A stretch of 64,000 bases of DNA from assembly GCF_000488255.1 (NCBI RefSeq), contig NZ_KI530754.1, positions 699,807 to 763,806 of the forward strand, read 5' to 3'. Positions 40,401 through 51,194 of this stretch are shown here, piece by piece. The notes beneath the pieces were generated by a model. The model searched no databases. It was not told the DNA's origin and saw only the letters and a list, made by a program, of their open reading frames with translations. This DNA comes from Acinetobacter indicus CIP 110367. GTDB lineage: Bacteria > Pseudomonadota > Gammaproteobacteria > Pseudomonadales > Moraxellaceae. The number at the start of each line of letters is the position of its first letter. The first letter of the stretch is position 1. Position numbers and translations under genes: made by a program.

Positions 40401-40480
40401 AGGAACAGATAAATCCCGAATGAAACCAAAAATAATGTCATTATTAAGCGCTGTGCATAAGCACCCGACACCGCAGTCAT
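37421..40480 (-). CDS. ftsK: DNA translocase FtsK
   Basis: 1019 aa from the ATG at 40480 ([12 protein letters not shown]...); the open frame to 40585 lacks a family match. Four N-terminal membrane helices (about 10-180) anchor it at the septum. A Pro/Ala/Gln-rich acidic linker covers about 190-520. The motor has [16 protein letters not shown] (Walker A), [38 protein letters not shown] and [27 protein letters not shown]. The C-terminal gamma domain ([23 protein letters not shown]) reads KOPS and activates XerCD. Linker sequence is less conserved, as expected. Confidence 0.96.
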   Translation of the reverse strand: [1019 protein letters not shown]

Positions 40481-40691
40481 ATACTGTCCTGTAACCAATT
40501 TTTCATAAATGTTCTTGTGCAACCCGCCAGTTTGGCATGGCCATAAAATAGATATTATGCACCTGTTGCAGCAAAAAAGATGCAAGATTATTGAAGTCAG
40601 TTGTTAACTTTTTCTATATAGCTTAAATCGATTTCTATGATCAATAATATCCACAGAATCTCACACAACTGTTATACAGTTTCACGTATAA

Positions 40692-41684
<993 letters not shown>

Positions 41685-41699
41685 TTTTGCCTAAAGCAC

Positions 41700-41728
41700 G
41701 AGCCGCCCAATCCGGGCGGCTTTTTTAT
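41700..41728 (+). terminator. Terminator of trxB
   Basis: Stem GCCGCCC / GGGCGGC with a 5-nt loop and a run of six T, 17 bp after the stop. Confidence 0.85.
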
Positions 41729-41764
41729 GTATGATAGAGATCTGTTTCGATTCAGAGTATCTGT

Positions 41765-42496
41765 ATGACCGCACTTGCACCCACTCAATTTATTTTCCCC
41801 CATCCTGATGAAGCTGATCCACAGGGTGAAGGACTGATTTGTATTGGTGCAGACCTGTCCCCCTCGACCCTGTTTGAAGCTTATACCCACGGCCTGTTTC
41901 CGTGGTTTTCCGACGGTGATCCGATTTGCTGGTGGAGTCCCGAGCCGCGCTGCATTATCCGCCCTCAGGATTATCATCCAAGCAAGTCACTGCTGCGTAA
42001 CATGAAAAAAGGTGATTACCGGATTAGCATCAATCAGGCCTTTGAACGGGTGATTCGCTGTTGTTCGCTGCCACGGGCTTATGCCAATGACACCTGGATT
42101 TCCGAAGACATCATTCAGGGCTATATTGACCTGTTTGAGGCCGGTTATGGCTATAGTGTCGAAGTCTGGGAGCAGGATGCGCTGGTCGGTGGTTTGTATG
42201 GCGTCACCATTGGCCGCGGCTGCTTTGGCGAGTCAATGTTTAGCCAGCGCACAGATGTCTCTAAAATGGCGTTTTATACCTTAATGCTGATTGGCCGCGA
42301 CAACGCCCTGCCCTGGATTGACTGCCAGCTGGTCAATGACCATCTATTAAGTCTGGGCGCCTGTACAATAACTCGCCAAGCATACTTAAAATCGTTACAA
42401 GATGTTGTAAAACAGCCGGCGATAGATTGGAAAAAATACCAGGAGGGTGTATTTTCAAGTAAAACAATAGCGCAAAACGACTCATTGGATGAATAA
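41765..42496 (+). CDS. aat: Leucyl/phenylalanyl-tRNA-protein transferase
   Basis: 243 aa. It adds Leu or Phe from tRNA to proteins with N-terminal Arg or Lys, sending them to ClpAP. The N-terminal [38 protein letters not shown] and the catalytic-core [26 protein letters not shown] and [16 protein letters not shown] blocks are typical of Aat. The arginyl-type transferase gene bpt follows after 16 bp, a standard N-end-rule pair. Confidence 0.96.
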   Translation: MTALAPTQFIFPHPDEADPQGEGLICIGADLSPSTLFEAYTHGLFPWFSDGDPICWWSPEPRCIIRPQDYHPSKSLLRNMKKGDYRISINQAFERVIRCCSLPRAYANDTWISEDIIQGYIDLFEAGYGYSVEVWEQDALVGGLYGVTIGRGCFGESMFSQRTDVSKMAFYTLMLIGRDNALPWIDCQLVNDHLLSLGACTITRQAYLKSLQDVVKQPAIDWKKYQEGVFSSKTIAQNDSLDE

Positions 42497-42512
42497 ATAA
42501 AGAGGGATTGCC

Positions 42513-43328
42513 ATGAATTCATATCAACCGAAATCCCTGCTCAACGAATTACAATATTATATTACACCGCCGCATAACTGCAGTTATCTGGATGATAAAT
42601 CTGCTCGCATGGTATTTTTAGATCCGGCGCACCGGATTGATGTGGTGACCCTGTCCGAACTGTCACGCATGGGCTTTCGTCGTAGCGGTGACTTTGTCTA
42701 TCGACCGGAATGCCATTTATGCCGTCAATGTCTGTCTTCGCGCGTGCCGGTACACGAATTTCAAATGAACAGCACCCAGAAAAAAGCCTGGAAACGCAAT
42801 CAGGACCTGCACGTCACCATCCGCTCTACCCAAGAAGCCAATGAACAGCATTATGCGCTGTATGAGCGTTATATTAATGAACGCCATGCCGATGGCGATA
42901 TGTATCCGCCAAGTCAGGATCAGTTTGAAAAATTTCTGGTGCACAGCTGCACCGACAGTTTCTTTTTAGAGCTTTGGCACCAAGACCGGCTAATTGCGGT
43001 CTCGACCTGCGACCTGCTCGATGATGGCCTGTCTGCGGTGTATACCTTCTTTGATCCGGATGAAAACCGCCGCTCCTTGGGCGTATTTGCGATCTTAAAG
43101 CAGATTGAACACACCCAGAAACTCGGACTGCCTTATGTTTATTTAGGCTATTGGGTGCCGCATTCCAATAAAATGAATTATAAATCGCAGTATGTACCGC
43201 TGGAATTGCTGATTGATGGCCAATGGCGCCGGCTCAACCGCAGCTTAAGCAGCGAAGAAATCCGGCAATTGGGAAACTCTCTCATGACCACCCTGCCCAG
43301 TGGTTGGAATAATTCGATTATCAAATAA
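42513..43328 (+). CDS. bpt: Aspartate/glutamate leucyltransferase (Bpt, ATE1-like)
   Basis: 271 aa. Bacterial ATE homologue that adds Leu to N-terminal Asp or Glu. The N-terminal CSYLDDKSARMVFLDP and PECHLCRQCLSSRVPV hold the Cys residues of the ATE_N domain. The ATE_C domain has RHADGDMYPPSQDQFEKFL, CDLLDDGLSAVYTFFDPD, SLGVFAILKQI and LGYWVPHSNKMNYKSQY. Family length. It follows aat closely, so both branches of the bacterial N-end rule are made from one mRNA. Confidence 0.95.
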   Translation: MNSYQPKSLLNELQYYITPPHNCSYLDDKSARMVFLDPAHRIDVVTLSELSRMGFRRSGDFVYRPECHLCRQCLSSRVPVHEFQMNSTQKKAWKRNQDLHVTIRSTQEANEQHYALYERYINERHADGDMYPPSQDQFEKFLVHSCTDSFFLELWHQDRLIAVSTCDLLDDGLSAVYTFFDPDENRRSLGVFAILKQIEHTQKLGLPYVYLGYWVPHSNKMNYKSQYVPLELLIDGQWRRLNRSLSSEEIRQLGNSLMTTLPSGWNNSIIK

Positions 43329-43347
43329 AACCCAATAATTTTAAAAA

Positions 43348-43812
43348 TTAAGGTGATGAGAAGAGCGCGGCAAAATCATCACTACAGGCTTTAACCATAA
43401 TAACCGCATGTTCACGTGTGCCATCCGGATTTGGATAATAATTTTTGCGCACATCAATCTGATGAAAGCCAGCTTTTTCATATAGACGGATGGCCGCGGT
43501 ATTGCTTTCACGCACTTCCAGAAAAATTTGTACCGGCTGATTCGGCAACTGCTCAATCGAATGCTCCAACAGCTGATAACCTAGTCCATTCCCCTGCTGG
43601 TCAGGCGCAACCGCCATCAGCAACAGGTTAGCTTCATCCAGCACCGGTTGCAAAATACAGAACCCGACCAGCTGTCCTTGCTGCTCGATTACGGTACATT
43701 GATAGCTGTCTACCGCTTCAGCAAACTGTTTCAAGCTCCAGGGATGGCTTTGTACCTGTTGCTCAATGTTAAATACACTATGGATATCAGCGTGTTGCAT
43801 TAAACGAATCAT
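43348..43812 (-). CDS. rimI: Ribosomal protein S18-alanine N-acetyltransferase RimI
   Basis: 154 aa GNAT enzyme. LLLMAVAPDQQGNGLGYQLLEHSI is the acetyl-CoA-binding motif A and VRESNTAAIRLYEKAGFHQIDVRKNYYPN is motif B; IEQQVQSHPWSLKQF near the N-terminus is typical of RimI. It acetylates the N-terminal Ala of S18. It is convergent with bpt, 19 bp apart. Confidence 0.92.
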   Translation of the reverse strand: MIRLMQHADIHSVFNIEQQVQSHPWSLKQFAEAVDSYQCTVIEQQGQLVGFCILQPVLDEANLLLMAVAPDQQGNGLGYQLLEHSIEQLPNQPVQIFLEVRESNTAAIRLYEKAGFHQIDVRKNYYPNPDGTREHAVIMVKACSDDFAALFSSP

Positions 43813-43872
43813 CTTCGTTCATCATCGGTCAAAACAAAGTTCGCATTATAAGAGCTCTGGATAAAAAATCGA

Positions 43873-43900
43873 GCAAAAAAAAGGGCAATTTTCATTGCCC
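43873..43900 (-). terminator. Terminator of the metal-dependent hydrolase gene
   Basis: Stem GGGCAAT / ATTGCCC with loop; on the minus strand the hairpin is followed by eight T. Confidence 0.8.
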
Positions 43901-43915
43901 CAAGAGTCAACACCG

Positions 43916-44797
43916 TTAGAAGCCCAATTTGGCTTTCCATGTGTCCAGCAGACTGACGGTATCTAAATCGTTCGGATGAAAGCCCGGGCGGAAATATGCC
44001 AGCATCTCACGGCCCATACCGGTAATAATGCCCTTAGAGGGACTATAAGCATAGGTATAAATGGCCTTGAACGCCTCCAGATTTAGCTGTTTGTCTTCTT
44101 TTAACAGACGGAACAGGAAATAGTTTTGCACCACAAATAAGGTCAGCATGGCGGCCACCAGTGAGCTGGTGCGCAGTAAATAGGCTTTGGTGCCTTGGCC
44201 GAATACACCCTCAAACACATCATAAGCTACCGCTTTATGCTCGTTTTCTTCAATCGCATGCCACAGCCACATGGTTTTCATGGTGTCATCGCTCATCAGT
44301 TCCTGAATATGCGAATTACGCAGCAACTGGGTGGCAATGGTCGCGGTAAAATGTTCCAGTGCGGTGGTTGCAGTCAAATCAACCATTTCTTGGGTAATGC
44401 CAAAGGGTTTACCGACACCGGCAAATACCTTACGCGCACCTTGAATCACTTTATCGGTATAACGATCTAAACGCTCTACATCATGGCCATATTTTTGTGC
44501 CGAGGCATTAAAGCCAACATGCTCCTGGGTATGCATGGCTTCCTGGCCAATAAAGGCTGAAATTTCTTTTTGCAGCTCCTGATTATCTTTAATTGCCGGG
44601 TGGTAACGCACTGCACGTACACTATCAATAAAGAATTTTTCACCAGCTGGAAACAAGGCTGATAAAGCAGTCATAAAATGCGTCAGGCCAGCCGAACCTT
44701 TCATCCAGTATTCTGGAACCTGATCAAACTCAAACGCCATACGACGTACAGGGAAACTGGCACCTGCGCGGTTGGTAATATTTACTTTAGTATTCAT
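43916..44797 (-). CDS. Predicted metal-dependent hydrolase (PF10118-type)
   Basis: 293 aa from the ATG at 44797 with GAGG just upstream. The protein has His/Glu-rich helices: FIGQEAMHTQEHVGFNAS, TATTALEHFTATIATQLL and WLWHAIEENEHKAVAYDVFEGV, a pattern like diiron or dinuclear metal sites in a ferritin-like fold and typical of the family annotated as predicted metal-dependent hydrolases. A hydrophobic helix (about 215-235) is present. No substrate is known. Monocistronic with its own terminator; divergent from nothing nearby. Confidence 0.82.
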   Translation of the reverse strand: MNTKVNITNRAGASFPVRRMAFEFDQVPEYWMKGSAGLTHFMTALSALFPAGEKFFIDSVRAVRYHPAIKDNQELQKEISAFIGQEAMHTQEHVGFNASAQKYGHDVERLDRYTDKVIQGARKVFAGVGKPFGITQEMVDLTATTALEHFTATIATQLLRNSHIQELMSDDTMKTMWLWHAIEENEHKAVAYDVFEGVFGQGTKAYLLRTSSLVAAMLTLFVVQNYFLFRLLKEDKQLNLEAFKAIYTYAYSPSKGIITGMGREMLAYFRPGFHPNDLDTVSLLDTWKAKLGF

Positions 44798-44954
44798 GAC
44801 CTCAACTCCTTTCAAGTGAAGCGTCTCACCTGAAACTTTTATTTTCTTCAGCTTTATCTTACGTGGTTCTGATATTGGGATAAGTGCAGTTAAGGTCAGG
44901 CGAATATCAGTTTAGGACAGCTTGCAGTTAAATTGTCTGACAATTTAATCTGCA

Positions 44955-44991
44955 AAAATAAAAAAAGCGTCCCAAAGGGACGCTTTTTTCA
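44955..44991 (-). terminator. Terminator of the str operon (after tuf)
   Basis: Stem AAAAAGCGTCCC / GGGACGCTTTTT with a 3-nt loop and flanking A/T tracts; it lies 15 bp after the tuf stop. Confidence 0.9.
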
Positions 44992-45005
44992 CACTATAGA
45001 AGTGA

Positions 45006-46196
45006 TTATGCAGTTACTTTAGAAACTACACCAGCACCTACAGTACGGCCACCCTCACGGATCGCGAAGCGTAAACCAGCGTCCATTGCGATTGGGTGGA
45101 TTAATTCTACTGACATTTCAACGTTGTCACCTGGCATAACCATTTCAACGCCTTCTTTCAGCTGGATCGCACCAGTTACGTCCGTAGTACGGAAGTAGAA
45201 CTGTGGACGGTAACCATTTAAGAATGGAGTGTGACGGCCACCTTCGTCTTTAGAAAGTACGTATACTTCTGCGTCGAATTTAGTGTGCGGCTTGATTGAA
45301 CCTGGTTTAGCAAGTACTTGACCACGTTGAACTTCTTCACGCTTAGTACCACGTAGAAGAACACCACAGTTCTCGCCAGCACGACCTTCGTCAAGAAGCT
45401 TACGGAACATTTCAACGCCAGTAACAGTTGTTTTCGCTGTATCTTTGATACCAACGATTTCAACTTCTTCACCCACTTTAACGATACCAGTTTCTACACG
45501 GCCAGTTACAACTGTACCACGACCAGAAATAGAGAATACGTCTTCGATTGGCATCAAGAATGCTTGGTCGATTGCACGTACTGGCTCTGGGATGTAAGTA
45601 TCAAGCGCTTCAACAAGAGCAACAACAGCGTCTTCGCCGTATTGACCAGCTTCACCGTTAAGTGCAGCAAGCGCTGAACCACGGATTACTGGAGTGTCGT
45701 CGCCTGGGAAGTCATAAGTAGAAAGAAGTTCACGAACTTCCATTTCAACCAGCTCAAGCAGCTCTTCGTCGTCAACAAGGTCGCATTTGTTTAAGAATAC
45801 AACGATGTAAGGTACACCTACCTGACGAGAAAGAAGGATGTGTTCACGAGTTTGTGGCATTGGACCGTCAGTCGCAGCACATACAAGGATCGCACCGTCC
45901 ATCTGAGCAGCACCAGTGATCATGTTTTTAACATAGTCGGCGTGGCCTGGGCAGTCAACGTGCGCGTAGTGACGAGTTGGAGAGTCGTATTCTACGTGAG
46001 AAGTGTTAATTGTAATACCACGTGCTTTTTCTTCTGGAGCAGAGTCGATTGCAGCGTAATCTTTCGCTTCACCACCGAATTTCTTCGCACATACAGTTGC
46101 AATTGCAGCTGTTAAAGTTGTTTTACCATGGTCAACGTGACCGATTGTGCCCACGTTAACGTGTGGCTTATTACGTTCAAACTTAGCCTTAGCCAT
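45006..46196 (-). CDS. tuf: Elongation factor Tu
   Basis: 396 aa from the ATG at 46196 ([16 protein letters not shown]...). GTPase that brings aminoacyl-tRNA to the ribosome. G1 [10 protein letters not shown]2 [13 protein letters not shown]3 [21 protein letters not shown]4 NKCD and G5 SALAAL are intact. Domains 2 and 3 are full length. Fourth gene of the str operon; a second tuf copy is usual in this group but is not in this window. Confidence 0.98.
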   Translation of the reverse strand: MAKAKFERNKPHVNVGTIGHVDHGKTTLTAAIATVCAKKFGGEAKDYAAIDSAPEEKARGITINTSHVEYDSPTRHYAHVDCPGHADYVKNMITGAAQMDGAILVCAATDGPMPQTREHILLSRQVGVPYIVVFLNKCDLVDDEELLELVEMEVRELLSTYDFPGDDTPVIRGSALAALNGEAGQYGEDAVVALVEALDTYIPEPVRAIDQAFLMPIEDVFSISGRGTVVTGRVETGIVKVGEEVEIVGIKDTAKTTVTGVEMFRKLLDEGRAGENCGVLLRGTKREEVQRGQVLAKPGSIKPHTKFDAEVYVLSKDEGGRHTPFLNGYRPQFYFRTTDVTGAIQLKEGVEMVMPGDNVEMSVELIHPIAMDAGLRFAIREGGRTVGAGVVSKVTA

Positions 46197-46218
46197 GTTC
46201 ATCTTCCTTTGTAGATTA

Positions 46219-46241
46219 CTCATGCAGGATCACTGCATGAG
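46219..46241. repeat. Inverted repeat in the fusA-tuf gap
   Basis: Perfect 9-bp arms CTCATGCAG / CTGCATGAG with a 5-nt loop, 22 bp before the tuf start. It may form an mRNA hairpin that affects tuf translation or processing; no T-run follows, so it is not a terminator. Confidence 0.6.
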
Positions 46242-46290
46242 CATTAGATTTTAACTATAAAATTAGTTAGGCAATATAGTAATCGAAAGA

Positions 46291-48426
46291 TTACTCGTCG
46301 TCACCTTTTTTACCGCCAGCTTGGAACTTAGCGATGATGCCTTCCGCCACGTTACGTGGAGTTTCAGCGTATTTAGCAAATTCCATAGAGTAAGTCGCAC
46401 GACCTTGAGACATAGAACGCATATGAGTCGCGTAACCGAACATCTCAGCAAGTGGAACTTCAGCACGGATTGCTTTAGTACCGCCAGGTAAATCGTCCAT
46501 ACCTTGAACCATACCACGACGACGGTTTAAGTCACCCATGATATCGCCCATGTAGTCTTCTGGAGTTTCTACTTCAACTTTCATGATTGGTTCAAGAAGA
46601 ACAGGATCTGCTTTCATGAAACCGTCACGGAATGCGTAAGAACCCGCCATTTTGAACGACAATTCGTCAGAGTCGACATCGTGGTAAGAACCGTCGAATA
46701 ATGTCGCTTTGATGCCAACAACTGGGTAACCAGCAAGGACACCATTCTTCATACGTTCTTGGATACCTTTGTCAACCGCACCGAAGAATTCTTTAGGTAC
46801 TACACCGCCAACAACTTCTTCAGCGAATTCGTATTCTTTACCAGCTTCAGGATCAAGCGGTTCTAAACGTACGTATACGTGACCGAATTTACCTTTACCA
46901 CCAGTTTGACGTACGAACTTACCTTCTTGCTCAACAGTCTTTTTGATTGTTTCGCGGTAAGCAACCATTGGTTTACCAATGTTCGCTTCAACGTTGAATT
47001 CACGTTTCATACGGTCAACGATGATGTCAAGGTGAAGCTCACCCATACCAGCAATAATTGTTTGACCAGATTCTTCGTCAGTACGAACGCGGAATGATGG
47101 ATCTTCCTTAGCCAAACGACCTAAAGCGATAGACATTTTTTCTTGGTCAGCTTTAGTTTTTGGTTCAACAGCCAATGCGATTACTGGCTCTGGGAATTCC
47201 ATACGTTCTAGAGTGATGATGTTTTTCTCATCACATAGTGTATCACCAGTAGTTACGTCTTTAAGACCTACACACGCAGCGATGTCACCAGCACGGATTT
47301 CTTCAACGTCTTGACGATCGTTCGCGTGCATTTGCACGATACGGCCGATACGTTCACGTTTAGATTTAACCGGGTTATAAACAGAGTCACCTTGTTTAAG
47401 AACACCAGAGTAAACACGTACGAAAGTTAAGTTACCTACGAATTTGTCGTTCATGATTTTGAACGCTAACGCAGAGAACGGTTCTTCGTCAGATGCTTCA
47501 CGAGTCGCTTTAGTTTCAGCTTTGTCGTCAAGGATACCTTCGATCGCTTTAACTTCTGTAGGTGATGGCAAGAATTCAATTACTGCGTCCAACATACGTT
47601 GAACACCTTTGTTTTTGAACGCTGTACCACAAAGCATTGGTTGAATTTCACAAGCCAATGTTTGAACACGTAGACCAGCAACGATTTGTTCTTTAGTCAA
47701 ATCGCCATTGTTCAGGTATTCGTCCATTAACTCTTCAGAAGCTTCAGCAGCAGCTTCAACCATGTTTGTACGCCATTCTTCAGCAGTTTCTTGAAGATCA
47801 GCAGGGATTTCACCGTACTCGAACTTCATACCTTGTGAAGCTTCGTCCCAAATGATCGCTTTCATTTCGATCAAGTCGATAACGCCTTGGAAGTTTTCTT
47901 CAGCGCCAACAGGGATTACTACAGGTACAGGGTGCGCACCAAGACGTGTTTTCATTTGTTCAACAACACGGAAGAAGTTGGCACCAGTACGGTCCATCTT
48001 GTTTACGAATGCTAAACGAGGCACTTGGTATTTGTTAGCTTGACGCCATACAGTTTCAGACTGAGGTTGTACACCACCTACAGCACAGTAAACCATACAT
48101 GCACCATCAAGAACACGCATAGAACGCTCAACTTCGATTGTGAAGTCAACGTGTCCCGGGGTATCAATTACGTTGATACGGTGTTCTGGGAACTGCTTAG
48201 ACATACCTGACCAGAATGTAGTGGTAGCAGCAGAAGTAATGGTAATACCACGTTCTTGCTCTTGCTCCATCCAGTCCATTGTTGCTGCACCATCATGTAC
48301 TTCACCAATTTTGTGAGATACACCTGTGTAGAACAAGATACGTTCAGTAGTTGTGGTCTTACCCGCATCGATGTGCGCAGAAATACCAATATTACGATAA
48401 CGAGAAATTGGGGTTTGACGAGCCAT
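46291..48426 (-). CDS. fusA: Elongation factor G
   Basis: 711 aa from the ATG at 48426 ([12 protein letters not shown]...); an ATG 12 bp earlier is in frame but directly abuts AGGA. Translocase GTPase: [52 protein letters not shown]. Five domains, with SRRRGM-type ending of domain IV/V ([13 protein letters not shown]). Wild-type-looking throughout; no obvious fusidic-acid allele can be judged by eye. Third gene of the str operon. Confidence 0.98.
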   Translation of the reverse strand: MARQTPISRYRNIGISAHIDAGKTTTTERILFYTGVSHKIGEVHDGAATMDWMEQEQERGITITSAATTTFWSGMSKQFPEHRINVIDTPGHVDFTIEVERSMRVLDGACMVYCAVGGVQPQSETVWRQANKYQVPRLAFVNKMDRTGANFFRVVEQMKTRLGAHPVPVVIPVGAEENFQGVIDLIEMKAIIWDEASQGMKFEYGEIPADLQETAEEWRTNMVEAAAEASEELMDEYLNNGDLTKEQIVAGLRVQTLACEIQPMLCGTAFKNKGVQRMLDAVIEFLPSPTEVKAIEGILDDKAETKATREASDEEPFSALAFKIMNDKFVGNLTFVRVYSGVLKQGDSVYNPVKSKRERIGRIVQMHANDRQDVEEIRAGDIAACVGLKDVTTGDTLCDEKNIITLERMEFPEPVIALAVEPKTKADQEKMSIALGRLAKEDPSFRVRTDEESGQTIIAGMGELHLDIIVDRMKREFNVEANIGKPMVAYRETIKKTVEQEGKFVRQTGGKGKFGHVYVRLEPLDPEAGKEYEFAEEVVGGVVPKEFFGAVDKGIQERMKNGVLAGYPVVGIKATLFDGSYHDVDSDELSFKMAGSYAFRDGFMKADPVLLEPIMKVEVETPEDYMGDIMGDLNRRRGMVQGMDDLPGGTKAIRAEVPLAEMFGYATHMRSMSQGRATYSMEFAKYAETPRNVAEGIIAKFQAGGKKGDDE

Positions 48427-48465
48427 GATTTCTTGCATTCCTAAATTTTGTTGTTTAAAACAGGA

Positions 48466-48551
48466 CGCTTTAAGCCGCTGGGCAGCTTAAAGCGATTCGA
48501 TGACAAAACAGCGAAAACTGGCTCATCATCCTCCTGAATAGGGGCTGTTTT
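48466..48551. repeat. Two inverted repeats in the rpsG-fusA gap
   Basis: The 131-bp gap between rpsG and fusA contains CGCTTTAAGC / GCTTAAAGCG (48466-48475 with 48485-48494) and AAAACAGC / GCTGTTTT (48505-48512 with 48544-48551). Neither is followed by a good T-run on the minus strand. They are likely mRNA structures for processing or for ribosomal-protein feedback; which is not known. Confidence 0.6.
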
Positions 48552-48557
48552 AACCGC

Positions 48558-49028
48558 TTAGAAGCGATAGTGAGAGAAGGCTTTGTTGGCTTCAGCCATA
48601 CGGTGCACATCTTCACGTTTTTTAACCGCTGCGCCTTTACCTTCAGCTGCATCAAGCAACTCGCCAGCAAGACGTAAAGCCATAGTTTTTTCAGAACGCT
48701 TAGCAGCAGCATCTACTAACCAACGCATAGCCAAGGCAGTACGACGGGATGGGCGTACTTCCATAGGAACTTGATAAGTAGCACCACCAACACGGCGTGC
48801 TTTTACTTCAACCATAGGACGAACTTTTTCAAGCGTAGCTTCAAAAAATTCAACCGGGTCTACTTTGTTTTTTTCTTGAACGCGGTCTAAAGCACCGTAA
48901 ACGATACTTTCAGCAATAGATTTTTTACCATCTTGCATTACGTGGTTCATGAATTTAGCGATTGTTTGGCTGCTGAACTTAGGATCCGGAAGGATTTCAC
49001 GAGCAGCGACTACGCGACGTCTTGGCAT
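48558..49028 (-). CDS. rpsG: 30S ribosomal protein S7
   Basis: 156 aa. [20 protein letters not shown], a typical S7 start, [17 protein letters not shown] and [31 protein letters not shown]. Assembly-initiating protein binding the 3' domain of 16S rRNA; in E. coli S7 also represses the str operon. Second gene of the operon, separated from rpsL by 179 bp that contain a GACACTT / AAGTGTC inverted repeat and no ORF. Confidence 0.98.
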   Translation of the reverse strand: MPRRRVVAAREILPDPKFSSQTIAKFMNHVMQDGKKSIAESIVYGALDRVQEKNKVDPVEFFEATLEKVRPMVEVKARRVGGATYQVPMEVRPSRRTALAMRWLVDAAAKRSEKTMALRLAGELLDAAEGKGAAVKKREDVHRMAEANKAFSHYRF

Positions 49029-49207
49029 TTTAAAACTACCTATAAATATGACACTTCAGGTTAATCCAGCAGTAGCATAAAGTGTCGTATGCATTCGCTG
49101 GCCTTACTATACGTCGCTTGAATATTCACAAAATAAATGCAGAAATCAGACAAGCGAGACGATAAAGGATTGCAGTTCTAGCGAACTAAGAGCTTAATCT
49201 CGAAAGA

Positions 49208-49582
49208 TTATTTCTTAGGACGTTTAGTACCGTATTTAGAACGTGACTGGTTACGATCTTTCACGCCAGCACAGTCTAAAGAACCACGAACGGTATGGTA
49301 ACGTACACCTGGTAAGTCTTTAACACGACCACCACGGATCAGAACAACACTGTGCTCTTGCAGGTTATGGCCTTCACCACCGATATAGCTAGAAACTTCG
49401 AAACCTGAAGTTAAGCGAACACGGCAAACTTTACGCATTGCTGAGTTAGGTTTTTTAGGTGTAGTTGTGTAAACACGTGTACAAACACCACGACGTTGTG
49501 GACAAGCCTTCAACGCAGGAACTTTAGATTTTTCAACTAAAGTCGTACGACCCTTACGGATCAACTGATTTGTTGTTGCCAT
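49208..49582 (-). CDS. rpsL: 30S ribosomal protein S12
   Basis: 124 aa. Decoding-centre protein. [13 protein letters not shown] gives Lys43 and Lys44, and [16 protein letters not shown] keeps the second lysine site, so the allele looks streptomycin-sensitive. First gene of the str operon on the minus strand. Confidence 0.98.
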   Translation of the reverse strand: MATTNQLIRKGRTTLVEKSKVPALKACPQRRGVCTRVYTTTPKKPNSAMRKVCRVRLTSGFEVSSYIGGEGHNLQEHSVVLIRGGRVKDLPGVRYHTVRGSLDCAGVKDRNQSRSKYGTKRPKK

Positions 49583-49661
49583 GTGGCAATTCTCCCGTTA
49601 ATAAAAAGCCCCAAAAACATACTACTTTTTGAGGGCATGCAATTGTAAGTCAAGATACTAA

Positions 49662-49700
49662 AATGGTCAATATTCGACAGACCGGCAAATATTGACCATT
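49662..49700. repeat. Perfect 13-bp inverted repeat upstream of rpsL
   Basis: AATGGTCAATATT (49662-49674) and AATATTGACCATT (49688-49700) with a 13-nt spacer. It lies between the EcsC gene's stop and rpsL, both on the minus strand. It could terminate the EcsC transcript (TTTT follows on the minus strand) or be an operator for the str operon. A TTGACT follows at 49647-49652 on the minus strand as a possible -35. Confidence 0.6.
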
Positions 49701-49745
49701 CCCGCATTAAAGGCTGATTTTACTGCTTTTTAAGGTATTAGGACC

Positions 49746-51194
49746 TTATTGCGCTTTTTGCTTTTTTGTAACCTTCTTCGCTACCGGTTTCTCAGCGTCT
49801 GCTTTTTGTGGTTCTGCCTCCGTTTCAGGTGGCTCTTCTACTGCTGGTGGCGTGTCGTCAAACTCGTCATCCTCTTCAGGTTCCGACTCAATCGATTCCG
49901 GTGGAATTGCCGGTTTTTGCGGCTCTACCGCAGCATTCGGTTCAACCATTTTATCGGCCAGCTGCTCTAGGCCCTGCTGGATATCCTGATCGACCTGTTC
50001 CGGCTCCGGCTTTTCCTCTGCCGATTTTTTCTGGATTTTCACCTTGGAGATGGTGCTGTTTTGCTGCAGCTCAATATCCTGATCCAGCTTTAACTCCTCG
50101 ACTGCTGGTACAGCGCTGTCTGGCTGTTCCAGTAATTTCGGTGCGGCTTGTGCCAGTAAGGCTGCGGCTTTTTCATAGGCATCGACCGGGGACAGCTGAC
50201 TGCCTTTATGCTGAATGAGATATTCACGGGCATGCGAGAACACTTCCTGCGCTTTCTGGTGCACATGCTCGACCAGCTTCCAGCTATAGGCGGCACTGAC
50301 CGAGGCTGTCGCTACCGGGGTTAATTTGCTTAACAGCGAGAACTTCGGCATCGAGTTCATCCACTGCCACTTCATTTCGCCCTGCTCATTGACCAGATAT
50401 TTGCGTAGCGCTTCCATGTCATTGCTGGAACCAACCAGCTGCTGCAGCTGATGCACATCATGGGTTTGCAGCATGTTCAGCACACTTTTAATGCCCAGCA
50501 AGACCGCCTGCTTTTCGGCAATCAGGCCCAGATCAACCTGTTTGAAAATATATTGCACAATGGCCTGGCCTTCTTCTTTATTCAGCTCAAAGCCATACGA
50601 ACGCCCAACCTGATAGATGGTACGTAACGACATGATCATCGAAACCGGCACATCTACCGCGGTTCCAATCACGCCGGTAGCCCCGGTGATCGCGCCCTGA
50701 ATCGAGGCCAGCCATTTATTCTGCTCTGCCAGTGCCTGGCTGATGCGCTTGGAACGGTTCACATCCTGGGTCAGTTCCTCTAAGTCACGTACTCCGGCTT
50801 CATCTAAAACTGCATCGACCGAACTGATATTGGAGGTAAAGGTATTTAGCTGGTGAAAGAAGTAATCCGACACCTTATCGGAAAACTGAGGCGCCACAAA
50901 ATGGGCAAGATTATTGACCTTATTATAATGACGACCTAGCAATTGACGTGAGACCTGCGGCAAATGTGCCTTCAGTACCTGCTGCGGATTGTCATAACGC
51001 GATGAATGGCGGCCGAATACCGGGCTGGCACTGCCTTCCACCACCCGCCCCTGACTGCTATCCGCCTCTTCTTTACTGGTCGAACCGGGCGCCACATGCT
51101 GAACCAGGTCAATGCCGGTATGACTGAGCTTTTTAGCCACTCCAAACGCACTCGAGAGGAATCCGCCTGATTGCTTATTATTAGAATCTGTCAT
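49746..51194 (-). CDS. EcsC-family protein with acidic proline-rich tail
   Basis: 482 aa. EcsC core at about 100-300: KRISQALAEQNKWLASIQGAITGATGVIGTAVDVPVSMIMSLRTIYQVGRSYGF and AEKQAVLLGIKSVLNML, with small-residue-rich amphipathic stretches. The C-terminal ~130 residues are low complexity, rich in Glu, Pro, Asp and Val (EEKPEPEQVDQDI, EDDEFDDTPPAVEEPPE) and end in a Lys-rich patch. The family was named from B. subtilis EcsC; function is not established. Single gene on the minus strand upstream of rpsL. Confidence 0.85.
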   Translation of the reverse strand: MTDSNNKQSGGFLSSAFGVAKKLSHTGIDLVQHVAPGSTSKEEADSSQGRVVEGSASPVFGRHSSRYDNPQQVLKAHLPQVSRQLLGRHYNKVNNLAHFVAPQFSDKVSDYFFHQLNTFTSNISSVDAVLDEAGVRDLEELTQDVNRSKRISQALAEQNKWLASIQGAITGATGVIGTAVDVPVSMIMSLRTIYQVGRSYGFELNKEEGQAIVQYIFKQVDLGLIAEKQAVLLGIKSVLNMLQTHDVHQLQQLVGSSNDMEALRKYLVNEQGEMKWQWMNSMPKFSLLSKLTPVATASVSAAYSWKLVEHVHQKAQEVFSHAREYLIQHKGSQLSPVDAYEKAAALLAQAAPKLLEQPDSAVPAVEELKLDQDIELQQNSTISKVKIQKKSAEEKPEPEQVDQDIQQGLEQLADKMVEPNAAVEPQKPAIPPESIESEPEEDDEFDDTPPAVEEPPETEAEPQKADAEKPVAKKVTKKQKAQ

